From Candidatus Caenarcanales bacterium (lineage in GTDB: Bacteria > Cyanobacteriota > Vampirovibrionia > LMEP-6097): a stretch of 60,680 nt of DNA. The DNA is taken from the NCBI GenBank assembly GCA_022447685.1, contig JAKVAO010000007.1, positions 1-60,680 on the forward strand, written 5' to 3'. Shown one piece after another: positions 15,862-23,487 of this stretch (positions are counted from its first letter, which is position 1; every line of letters begins with the position of its first letter). The notes below the pieces were generated by a model. It was not told the DNA's origin. It saw nothing but the letters and a program-made list of their open reading frames with translations, and did no database searches. The position numbers and the translations under genes were made by a program.

Positions 15862-16731
15862 ATGTCAGATGCAGTCGGAACAAATGTAAACGAAACTTTA
15901 GCTGGTGTAGTTGAACAACAAACCACAAGAGTAAGTGATTCGGAGATGGCTCTGGTGCAGGCAGATGCTAGTGCTCAGTCAGCAGCTAGTACCAAGTCGA
16001 GCATTATGGCAAGTAAGCAGCAAGCTCAAGCAACTTTAGACAACCCACCAACTATACCTGTAACTGAAAGTGATAAAAAAGGCAGTACTACTACTCATCA
16101 AGTCGATGAAAATGCGGTAAGACAAGCTGAGCAGCAATTAGCTCAATTAGAGTCAGATATTGCTGCTGTTGAACAGGATTTACAAGTAGCAAAAGAGCAA
16201 GTTAGTTCTGCTGAAGGTGAGATGCTAGAAGAGCAGGCTGTTCTAGCAGAAGCTACTACACAGCTTTCAACCTTAAGTGAGGCTGAAGATATAGCATCCA
16301 AGCTTATAGATACTTATCAGGGTGAAGATGGATATCTCAATAGAGATATGGAAGACGCTGATATTGAAAGATTAAATGAATTAGTTGAAACTATCTCTGA
16401 ATGGGGTGACCTAGACGGAAATGGTTCCAATGATGGTGAAGCTTATGCTAATGCTATCGACTCATTCCTCAATGGTGAAAATGGTTTCTATGACACTAGA
16501 GAAAATAGAGAATATGAATCTGATTATATCGCTAGAGGCGAAATCCCACCATGGCAACAAACTGGAAGTGGTGATGATGGTGATGCTGTTAGCGCCGAAG
16601 GACTTGCTACTGAAGATGAGCCAGAATATGTTGAAGTCGATGTAGTCGGTGGAGACACTCTTAAAAATATTAGAAATAGCGTTCAAGAAGCTGGTAATAA
16701 TGCAGTTCAGAATGACTTGGACGTTTATTAA
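15862..16731 (+). CDS. Coiled-coil protein with EF-hand-like loop, cluster gene 3
   Basis: Unrecognised 289-residue acidic protein. Residues 1-60 are Ala/Ser/Gln-rich helix, and 85-145 form a strong predicted coiled coil (AEQQLAQLESDIAAVEQDL). Residues 152-205 contain two acidic loops, one reading DLDGNGSNDGEAY, close to an EF-hand or dockerin calcium loop. The tail is acidic and Gly-rich. There is no signal peptide and no membrane segment. A Shine-Dalgarno (GGTAGGA) precedes the ATG. The shape (helical N-terminus, acidic calcium-loop C-terminus) recurs in neighbouring genes. Confidence 0.6.
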   Translation: MSDAVGTNVNETLAGVVEQQTTRVSDSEMALVQADASAQSAASTKSSIMASKQQAQATLDNPPTIPVTESDKKGSTTTHQVDENAVRQAEQQLAQLESDIAAVEQDLQVAKEQVSSAEGEMLEEQAVLAEATTQLSTLSEAEDIASKLIDTYQGEDGYLNRDMEDADIERLNELVETISEWGDLDGNGSNDGEAYANAIDSFLNGENGFYDTRENREYESDYIARGEIPPWQQTGSGDDGDAVSAEGLATEDEPEYVEVDVVGGDTLKNIRNSVQEAGNNAVQNDLDVY

Positions 16732-16777
16732 AAAGATTTTATTAGTTAGGTAGAAGGAAGGGTAAAAAAAGAAGGCA

Positions 16778-17467
16778 ATGGCAAAAACTATTACTAAACA
16801 GGATAAAGCTAAGGTAGTTCAAAATGTAAGAGATCAATTAGCTAAGTTCAGAACTAAGGCGGAGGTAGCTTTTCAAGCACCATTTAAACCATTTGAGCAA
16901 AGATATATGAACTTTGCTAGCTATAGAACTGCTTTGAAGAGAGCAGCTGAAATAGAAGATAGTTTAGAGAAAGGCATGATGGTAAATAGTGGTACTGTAC
17001 TTCTTAGAGGTAAGTTTAGTGATTCTACTGGATTCCTAAGAGCCTCATTTGAAGTGGATCACGGTAAAGTTTACTATGATGCTCACGACCATGAAATTTA
17101 TAAACTAACTATACGTACTGAACCAAGTTCAAAGTACATAAAAGATTTAAATCAACAAAATGAAGAAACAATAAGAGAATGCATAAATCGATATTCGAAT
17201 AGCTTAGATATAGATCTAAGAGACACAGTAACACTAAGAAAAGCAAAAGAGTATTTTGCTGACGACTACGTTCTTAAGAATTTACCTCTAAACAGTGGTC
17301 CAGGGAAAATGGCTTCACGTTTCGTGATATGGCATATACGTGCTTATAGAAAGTCTTTCTACAAGTACTATAACCAAGCCAAAACTTTATGGACAGGCTC
17401 TGGCTTCAAAAACGCTAGATCACTACTTAGAGAATTCAAGAGAAGAGGATTATATAAGGAAGATTAG
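16778..17467 (+). CDS. Unknown basic globular protein, cluster gene 4
   Basis: Unrecognised, 229 residues, rich in Lys/Arg/Tyr, with a mixed alpha/beta composition and a basic C-terminus (LREFKRRGLYKED). A central segment (VLLRGKFSDSTGFLRASFEV) looks like beta-strands. There is no signal peptide or membrane helix. It is preceded by GAAGG sequences near the ATG, and the next gene begins two bases after its stop, so they are coupled. Its strong positive charge contrasts with its acidic neighbours, so a scaffold or binding role towards them is possible (inference). Confidence 0.55.
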   Translation: MAKTITKQDKAKVVQNVRDQLAKFRTKAEVAFQAPFKPFEQRYMNFASYRTALKRAAEIEDSLEKGMMVNSGTVLLRGKFSDSTGFLRASFEVDHGKVYYDAHDHEIYKLTIRTEPSSKYIKDLNQQNEETIRECINRYSNSLDIDLRDTVTLRKAKEYFADDYVLKNLPLNSGPGKMASRFVIWHIRAYRKSFYKYYNQAKTLWTGSGFKNARSLLREFKRRGLYKED

Positions 17468-17469
17468 AT

Positions 17470-18654
17470 ATGGTAAATATAGCAGGTAAAGAAGAAGCAA
17501 ATGCACAATTCGGTCGACATGTAGAGAATTTGACCGGTGAAGGTAAGACTATCAACATCGCTGAGAAGACAGGAGTTGAGACTAATGCTGAAGCAGTTAG
17601 AGAAAGAAACCTCGCTCTCAAAAATAATATGCAAGCTGAGCTAGAAAGGCAAAAAGCTATGGGCTTAGAAACTGGTGGTCAGCAACAAGTTCAAACAGGA
17701 CAACAGCAACAGCAACAAGGTCAGCAAATGATGGCAATGGCAGCTGTGCTCGGTGGTCTTGGTGCTTTAACTTTTGGTGCATCAGCGATGCAGGCAGTGG
17801 CTGTTGGTGCTGCTGGAGCTATGCTTATAAGTTTAGGGCAGGGTAACCAACAAGGTGGACAACAGAAAATTCAACAAGCACCACCAATTGCACAGCAAGC
17901 TCAAGGAACTCAGCAAGTAGCTGATGGACACGATCAACGAGCAACTGAGTTAGAAGTTGCTGAACCTATAGATGACACTGGTAATGATATTACTGGTGGA
18001 GGAAATGGAAATACTGATGGCGAAGATATTGATGCTGAAGAGGGACTTACTGAAGGTGTAGTTGTTGCTGGAGCTATCCCATCAGAGGCTCTAGATGAAA
18101 CAAATATTGGCGAAAATGGTGAATTTGGTGACGATGGTTCAGTCGCCTCAGGTTCGGTATCAGAAGAAGCGATTGAACTTGCTGAGAACGGTGAATTAGA
18201 TCAGTTGGCAGATGTTAGTAATGAAATAGCAGCTAATGCTTCTGAAGAAGAGCTTCAAGCTTATTTCGATATTTTCGAGGGTAAGAATGAAGAGGAGATA
18301 TTCGGATTATCAGAAGAATTTATGGCAAGTGATATTGCTAAAGCTGATGGTGGAGTAAGCTCTGAAGATTACATAACCAAATTTTTAGAATTCTATGATA
18401 ATTATGAAGGAACAGAAGGTACTACTAGTCCTGGACTTGAAGATGGTGCAGATATTGTAGTTGCTGATGCTACTGTCGACGGTAGCGTTGAAGAAACTAA
18501 TACTATTTCTGATAATCTAAGCTTAGTCGAGGAAGGTATCACTGATCTGAGAACAACTAATCAAGACACAGCTGTGAATATTAGAGAAACAGTTCTTGGT
18601 GGAGAAGCTGACTTAGCTACTACTAATAATAATCCAGAAGTAGCAAATGGATAG
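17470..18654 (+). CDS. Gln-rich protein with hydrophobic Gly/Ala segment, cluster gene 5
   Basis: Unrecognised, 394 residues. Order: charged helical N-terminus (1-65), Gln-rich stretch (70-86), a Gly/Ala/Met hydrophobic segment (87-122) that could be a membrane hairpin, a second Gln-rich stretch (124-155), then a long acidic Asp/Glu/Gly region to the end. There is no N-terminal signal peptide. Hydrophobic hairpins flanked by disordered regions occur in secretion-system translocators, but no homology can be claimed. It starts two bases after cluster gene 4 and ends 14 bases before gene 6. Confidence 0.6.
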   Translation: MVNIAGKEEANAQFGRHVENLTGEGKTINIAEKTGVETNAEAVRERNLALKNNMQAELERQKAMGLETGGQQQVQTGQQQQQQGQQMMAMAAVLGGLGALTFGASAMQAVAVGAAGAMLISLGQGNQQGGQQKIQQAPPIAQQAQGTQQVADGHDQRATELEVAEPIDDTGNDITGGGNGNTDGEDIDAEEGLTEGVVVAGAIPSEALDETNIGENGEFGDDGSVASGSVSEEAIELAENGELDQLADVSNEIAANASEEELQAYFDIFEGKNEEEIFGLSEEFMASDIAKADGGVSSEDYITKFLEFYDNYEGTEGTTSPGLEDGADIVVADATVDGSVEETNTISDNLSLVEEGITDLRTTNQDTAVNIRETVLGGEADLATTNNNPEVANG

Positions 18655-18668
18655 CTGGAGGGGAATAA

Positions 18669-19895
18669 ATGGCAACAACTGGTAGCCTAGCTGGAAGACA
18701 AGCTGCATTTGCAGCAGCTTTAAATAGAAATAGTGAACTCCAAGCTGGGGCTAAGCAGATAGATATTGCTGCTGAAATTGGTAGACCAAGTCGAAAGCTT
18801 CAGTCTCAGAACCAAAATCTAGGCGATGCATTAGATGATATTACTGGTACTAAAAGAGATGCTAATAGATTAAATACTAATACTAGAACAGTCCCAAGAA
18901 CCAATAAGACCCAGCAGAATAACCGGACTAACAATAATACAGCAGATGGGCAAGGCTTCAGTACCAGCTTACTTGCAAGTGAAGATGTCTCAATAGTTTT
19001 CAAAGATGTGAAAATGAGAGATGAAAATTATGGTTATGACGGTAATCAGATTTTTGATCTTTTAGATGCACTTGGTGAAAGTGATGAAGATTTTGACTTA
19101 GAAGAATTGTTTACGGATAAGGATGTTTTTAAATCTGCAAATGATAACTACGGCAATCCTGAATTGACATTTAATGAATTTAAGAGTTTTGATTATGATA
19201 AATTTGGCTTTGATCTTGGCTTTGCAATTGATTTTGATAAGGAAACCGATCAGCTGAGTTTGATTTTTCCTAATGGTGGCGATACTTACCAGTATGGCAA
19301 TGAAGATGGAGGTGAGATTAATATAGCTGCGAGTCCTGATAATGGTAGTAGATCTAATAATCGTAGCAGATCTGAAAATAATAGTAGATCTAATGGCTCA
19401 GAAAGATCGGGTAGAACCGAATCTTCCGGTAAAAATAGAAGAAAACGTAGATCTGGGAGAATAAATCATACTGGTAATGCTAGGCGTAAGAGAAGAATTA
19501 AAAAATTATTCAAGAATTTTGACGGTAATATAGGTGAAGGTGTCTCTAGTAAAGGGAAATCTATTGGTGCTTTTATTAGCAATATGTTGGATAGTGATAA
19601 GAATTTTAGGATAGGTAAATTATTTAAAAACGAAAGATTCTTTGATAGGATGTTTGAAAAATTTGGAGATGATTCACAAATGAGTCATGAAGAATTTAAG
19701 AATCATGATTTCAGTGAACTTGATGCTGACTTAGGTGTAGCCATTAGGTTTGAAGAGGGTGTTGATGGAGAGCGAGATAACTTGGATCTTAACTTTGTTG
19801 AAGAAGAAGTAGAGGTCGAAGATGATGATGAAGTTAAAGATTATGATGATTTTGAAATAGATGATGACGACAATGAGGTCGCAGATGATGATTAA
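18669..19895 (+). CDS. Duplicated acidic module with Arg/Ser linker, cluster gene 6
   Basis: Unrecognised, 408 residues. Two related modules are visible: residues 128-200 and 302-377. Each runs from an ELF/KLF motif through a phenylalanine-rich helix, an EF-like acidic region (FNEFKSFDYD and EEFKNHDFSE) and a D-L-G-x-A-I-x-F strand. Between them lies a strongly basic Arg/Ser linker (226-278, for example RSNNRSRSENNSRSN, then KNRRKRRSGR). The C-terminus (378-408) is almost all Asp/Glu. There is no signal peptide. A strong Shine-Dalgarno (GGAGGGG) precedes the ATG. The opposite charges of linker and tail suggest self-assembly or polyanion binding (inference). Confidence 0.6.
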   Translation: MATTGSLAGRQAAFAAALNRNSELQAGAKQIDIAAEIGRPSRKLQSQNQNLGDALDDITGTKRDANRLNTNTRTVPRTNKTQQNNRTNNNTADGQGFSTSLLASEDVSIVFKDVKMRDENYGYDGNQIFDLLDALGESDEDFDLEELFTDKDVFKSANDNYGNPELTFNEFKSFDYDKFGFDLGFAIDFDKETDQLSLIFPNGGDTYQYGNEDGGEINIAASPDNGSRSNNRSRSENNSRSNGSERSGRTESSGKNRRKRRSGRINHTGNARRKRRIKKLFKNFDGNIGEGVSSKGKSIGAFISNMLDSDKNFRIGKLFKNERFFDRMFEKFGDDSQMSHEEFKNHDFSELDADLGVAIRFEEGVDGERDNLDLNFVEEEVEVEDDDEVKDYDDFEIDDDDNEVADDD

Positions 19896-19950
19896 AAAGT
19901 TTTTAGGGATAATTCAGGAGGAGAATTTCTAATTAAAAGAAAAGGAAACC

Positions 19951-20640
19951 ATGGCAATTCTAGAACAAGCTGACGATTTAATGGATTATACACTTGAGGA
20001 CTATGAGTCCGCTAGTGACGAATTGGTTAGGTCCAGTGTTGCGAAATTTAAGCGAGTAATTATGAAGCAATTGGCTAATCATGCTAAAACAAGCCAGTCT
20101 GCAATTTTGGATATTAATGATCCTTATTTTAATGATGCTCTTAAAAATACAGTTGAAAGTATTTTCACTTCAGCTTCAAGGGCTTTATTCGATAATGAGA
20201 TTCTGAGTCTTAAAGCTTATAATGACTATGGTGAAACTATAGCTGAATATTTCTTTATTCAAGACGAAGAACAAAATATTTATCAAGTTTTTATTTGTGC
20301 TGATGAAGATGGAATTCCTATCACTGATTATCATGGACGCCTTCAATTAGATGATTCATCTCAGCCTGTTTGTATTAATGATGATAGTTCTGCTGAATTT
20401 GAATTGATCTTACTAAGCTTTAAAATTTTAAATCACCTTAAATATATGATTCTAGGTGAGGACGACATGGTTGTACCATTAACCAAAGTTTATATAGATT
20501 ACGCTACTGATGAATTGAAGATGTCACCATACGATCTCAATAATTCAGAAGATATGAAAAGGTTTGCAAATATTGTTAAGGATTCAGGTTTCTCCATTAA
20601 GAAATCACATCCAATTCTTTCAGTGTTAAATATGGCATAA
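19951..20640 (+). CDS. Unknown acidic globular protein, cluster gene 7
   Basis: Unrecognised, 229 residues, acidic, with a helical N-terminus (MAILEQADDLMDYTLEDYES) and a likely alpha/beta core around residues 85-165 (strand-like YQVFICADED and AEFELILLSFKI). It has no signal peptide or membrane segment. A clear Shine-Dalgarno (AAAGGAAA) lies close to the ATG. The globular look and lack of low-complexity regions set it apart from neighbours; a chaperone-like role for them is only a guess. Confidence 0.55.
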   Translation: MAILEQADDLMDYTLEDYESASDELVRSSVAKFKRVIMKQLANHAKTSQSAILDINDPYFNDALKNTVESIFTSASRALFDNEILSLKAYNDYGETIAEYFFIQDEEQNIYQVFICADEDGIPITDYHGRLQLDDSSQPVCINDDSSAEFELILLSFKILNHLKYMILGEDDMVVPLTKVYIDYATDELKMSPYDLNNSEDMKRFANIVKDSGFSIKKSHPILSVLNMA

Positions 20641-20665
20641 ATGTAAATAAAGGACGCGTGTTACT

Positions 20666-21259
20666 ATGAATTTAGAAGGAATAAGATCTGAAGCAGCTAA
20701 TGCCCAGTTCAATACTGTGGAGAGTAAAGTTGACCCAAATGTTGAGGCATATGTCAATGATAGAGCGAAAAGAGAAGAAATTATTGCAGCTCAAGCAAGA
20801 GCAGATGGCTTAAAAGGTCAATCCGGAGATGCACTCATCGCAGCAGGAGAGGCTAAAGTAGATGAAGCTAATAGGCTTGATGGCGGAGATGAAAATCGAT
20901 CAATGATAGGTGGAGCTATAGATACAATAGTTATGCCTGAAGAAGTTTTTGGTGAAAATCCTGTAACCTCAACTTTTGAGGGAGTTGGTGATTTCTTTGC
21001 TGATATTGCAGATGGAGGAGCCCATCTTGTAGGAGGAATGTTTGGTATGAACCAAGAAGAGCAAGTTGCTCAAGAGCCACCACCTCCACCGCCACCTCCT
21101 GTTGAGGGAGCTGATCCAGGTCAAGTTCCAGCAGCTGAAACTCAAAATGTTGCAGAGGCAACAAGTGATCCAGATCTTTTAAGAGCTGAAGGCGAACTAC
21201 TTATCAACCAAGGAAAAGCTTTAAACGAAGCTAATGGTGATGAAGAAAATATAGCTTAA
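20666..21259 (+). CDS. Protein with repeated end modules and poly-Pro, cluster gene 8
   Basis: Unrecognised, 197 residues. A helical module at 54-77 (GDALIAAGEAKVDEANRL) is echoed at 175-196 (GELLINQGKALNEANGDEEN). Between them sit a Gly/Phe-rich hydrophobic stretch (about 80-128) and a run of eight prolines (138-145). No signal peptide is seen. Near-identical helices at both ends around a hydrophobic core suggest a protein held by two equal contacts. A weak Shine-Dalgarno (AAAGGA) lies upstream, and the gene starts 25 bases after gene 7. Confidence 0.55.
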   Translation: MNLEGIRSEAANAQFNTVESKVDPNVEAYVNDRAKREEIIAAQARADGLKGQSGDALIAAGEAKVDEANRLDGGDENRSMIGGAIDTIVMPEEVFGENPVTSTFEGVGDFFADIADGGAHLVGGMFGMNQEEQVAQEPPPPPPPPVEGADPGQVPAAETQNVAEATSDPDLLRAEGELLINQGKALNEANGDEENIA

Positions 21260-21330
21260 AAATTTTCCTAACCTGAAGAGAAAAAATTGAATATTTCTTT
21301 TCGCTACTTTCTCCATAAGAGGAGTAAGTA

Positions 21331-21534
21331 ATGGCAAAAACACGACTGCAGAAAGGTTCACTGTTGAGTAATCAACTTGAACTTGCAACAACAAGAGCTG
21401 TAAAAGCGGTAATGGATCGTGAAGATGATCCTGATGGAGATGAGCATGACCTTGTCACTCTCTATGAAAAAATTGACCGCATTAAGCAACTTAGAGATAA
21501 AAGATCTAAGATAGAGTTCTTGAGGAAGCAGTAA
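21331..21534 (+). CDS. Small charged helical protein, cluster gene 9
   Basis: A 67-residue protein with alternating basic and acidic helical segments (LYEKIDRIKQLRDKRSKIEF at the end) that could form a short coiled coil. A strong Shine-Dalgarno (GAGGAG) lies before the ATG. It is the last gene of the cluster; the following thioesterase gene has its own leaderless promoter. It could be a small chaperone or adaptor, but nothing identifies it. Confidence 0.55.
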   Translation: MAKTRLQKGSLLSNQLELATTRAVKAVMDREDDPDGDEHDLVTLYEKIDRIKQLRDKRSKIEFLRKQ

Positions 21535-21551
21535 AGCATAGAATCATCAGT

Positions 21552-21557
21552 TACAAT
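21552..21557 (+). promoter_or_regulatory. Leaderless -10 box of the thioesterase
   Basis: TACAAT ends 7 bp before the ATG at 21565. Confidence 0.5.
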
Positions 21558-21564
21558 GTAATTT

Positions 21565-21957
21565 ATGATTTCAGTGCGTGATCCTAGTAAGTTTGGCAAT
21601 CTACTTGGAGTAATTTTTACTGAATACGAAGGTGGTAAATCTACCACTGAACTTACTATTGAAGAGAAGCACCTCAATATCGGTGGTACTGTTCATGGTG
21701 GCGTTATAAATGCTTTATGCGACATAGCCCTATCGGCGGCAGTTACTTCTGCTTTTAAAGATAAAGAAGAAGTTGTTGTTACCTTACAGATGAACGTCAA
21801 TTTCCTTAGACCAGGTACGCTTGGAGATAAGTTTATTGCGAAAGCTGAAGTCATCAAAATGGGCTCTAAGATTATCTATGTTGAAGGAGCCATAAGAAAT
21901 GCTCAAGGTAAACTTATAGCTAAAGCAAGTGGGGATTGGTATGTCAAGTCTCACTAA
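21565..21957 (+). CDS. Hotdog-fold thioesterase, PaaI/YdiI family
   Basis: Acyl-CoA thioesterase-like protein of 130 residues, the usual single-domain hotdog length. The family signature GGTVHGGVINALCDIAL holds the HGG turn and the catalytic acid position, followed by the strand MNVNFLRPG. The acyl-CoA substrate cannot be told. Its 3' end overlaps the start of the permease gene by 17 bp, so the two are probably translated together. Confidence 0.87.
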   Translation: MISVRDPSKFGNLLGVIFTEYEGGKSTTELTIEEKHLNIGGTVHGGVINALCDIALSAAVTSAFKDKEEVVVTLQMNVNFLRPGTLGDKFIAKAEVIKMGSKIIYVEGAIRNAQGKLIAKASGDWYVKSH

Positions 21958-22783
21958 GAAAAGCTCACTCCAGAATTTATTCAACTATTTTTTGTTATTT
22001 GTGATTTCACTTATACTGATTTCACCACTCTTGCTGATAGTTCTCACTAGTCTCAAGACTCAAGAACAAATTTATAACTCAAGTTCTTCTATACTGCCAA
22101 GCCCTCTGAATTTTCAAAATTACATAGCTGCTTTTCGAGAGATTAATTTCTTACAAGCTTTTACTAATACTATATACATAGCTGTTTTCAATATTGTTGG
22201 AGTTGTCATTGCCTCATCGTTAGCAGCCTATAGCTTTGCTGTACTTAGGTGGAAGAGGAGAGATTTTTTCTTTACACTAACACTTGCAACTATGATGTTG
22301 CCTGAGATGAGTGTGCTGGTGCCGCAGTTTTTGCTGTATAAATTTCTTGGTATCTATAGTGGCTTTCTGCCATTGATAGTGCCGTATTTCTTTGGTTTGC
22401 CATATTATATATTTCTTTTTAGGCAATTCTTTTTGAGCATACCTTCAGCTTTAGCTGATTCCGCTAGGATAGACGGAGCAAGTGAACTTGAGATTTGGTG
22501 GAAAATATATATGCCTGTATCTAAGCCAATAATTATGGTGGCAGCATTATTCCAGTTTCTAATTTCATGGAATGATTTACTCAAGCCAAGTATTTTTCTA
22601 ATAGATGAAAGTAAATTTACTCTTTCTTTATCCTTGCAACAGTACTTGTCTCGTCTGGGTGGCGCTGATTGGGGGACACTAATGGCAGCTGCTGTGATTA
22701 TGCTTGCGCCAATACTATTAATTTTTTTCTTTACACAAAAAACTCTTATTCGTGGAATTACAGTTACAGGTATGAAGGATTAA
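21941..22783 (+). CDS. ABC sugar transporter permease, MalG/UgpE type
   Basis: Inner-membrane permease of carbohydrate (CUT1) importers, about 280 residues with six hydrophobic segments. The ATPase-docking EAA loop is visible (ADSARIDGASELEIWWKIYMP) and the C-terminus ends in the usual LIRGITVTGMKD. I prefer the ATG at 21941 (MSSLTKKS), which has GGGG about 8 bp upstream, over 21929. No partner permease, ATPase or binding protein lies in the window, so the transporter is completed from elsewhere. Confidence 0.88.
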   Translation: MSSLTKKSSLQNLFNYFLLFVISLILISPLLLIVLTSLKTQEQIYNSSSSILPSPLNFQNYIAAFREINFLQAFTNTIYIAVFNIVGVVIASSLAAYSFAVLRWKRRDFFFTLTLATMMLPEMSVLVPQFLLYKFLGIYSGFLPLIVPYFFGLPYYIFLFRQFFLSIPSALADSARIDGASELEIWWKIYMPVSKPIIMVAALFQFLISWNDLLKPSIFLIDESKFTLSLSLQQYLSRLGGADWGTLMAAAVIMLAPILLIFFFTQKTLIRGITVTGMKD

Positions 22784-22785
22784 CT

Positions 22786-23466
22786 TTGGATAATATCAAA
22801 AAAATTTATAAATCAGATCAAGAGGAGTTTTACAATTCTCGTTTTGATGACTTTGGCTTGATTGTGCAGGCTGATGGCTGGACTTCTGAATCTTTGGCGC
22901 ATTATTACTATGAAAGAGTTTTAAAGCTGATTAATATTTCCAAACCTAATTCTAGGCAAGTAGATTTACTCGATATTGGTTCTGGGCATGGTTTTTTCTA
23001 TGAATATCTGAAGACTAGTAAGCTCACAGATAATTTCAACTATACCGGTATTGAGATTAATGAAAACTCGTGTAAGAAAGCCCAGGAGAAAGATCCAGGA
23101 CTTAATTATATTTGTTCTGATTTCTTAGATTATGATTTTATGGGCTTAAACTTTGATTTTGTGAGCTTTATTGGGACGTTCTCTATATTTAAGTCACTTT
23201 CTGAGCTAGAATTTTATGATATTGCTCTTGCTAACTTAGAGAAAGCTTTTAGTCTTGCTGATAAAGCTTGTATTCTTCTAATTTCTCGCTTTGCTATCCC
23301 TAATGAATCTCTAGATAAGTTTTTTTCTGAGGTGCTTAAGATCAGTCCATTCTTTGATTTTGACAGTACATTATTTGGTGATTACTTGGTTTTAACGCTT
23401 TATAAGAAGAAATACGTATTAGATTTATACAGAGATTTTAAGGAATCAGAGTCTAAAACCGCTTAA
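22786..23466 (+). CDS. Class I SAM-dependent methyltransferase
   Basis: About 227 residues with the SAM motif I LLDIGSGHGFFYEYL and a downstream acidic residue in YTGIEINENSC (motif II). It resembles small trans-acting methyltransferases of unknown target. The longer frame begins inside the permease gene, but those residues have no methyltransferase character; I place the start at the TTG two bases after the permease stop. Substrate unknown. Confidence 0.75.
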   Translation: MDNIKKIYKSDQEEFYNSRFDDFGLIVQADGWTSESLAHYYYERVLKLINISKPNSRQVDLLDIGSGHGFFYEYLKTSKLTDNFNYTGIEINENSCKKAQEKDPGLNYICSDFLDYDFMGLNFDFVSFIGTFSIFKSLSELEFYDIALANLEKAFSLADKACILLISRFAIPNESLDKFFSEVLKISPFFDFDSTLFGDYLVLTLYKKKYVLDLYRDFKESESKTA

Positions 23467-23487
23467 AACGTGGTAAATTACTAATAT

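Noticed and set aside
22669..22785. Upstream start for the methyltransferase
   Set aside because: These codons lie inside the permease gene in another frame and look non-coding (Cys/Asn/Tyr-rich); the TTG at 22786 is better.
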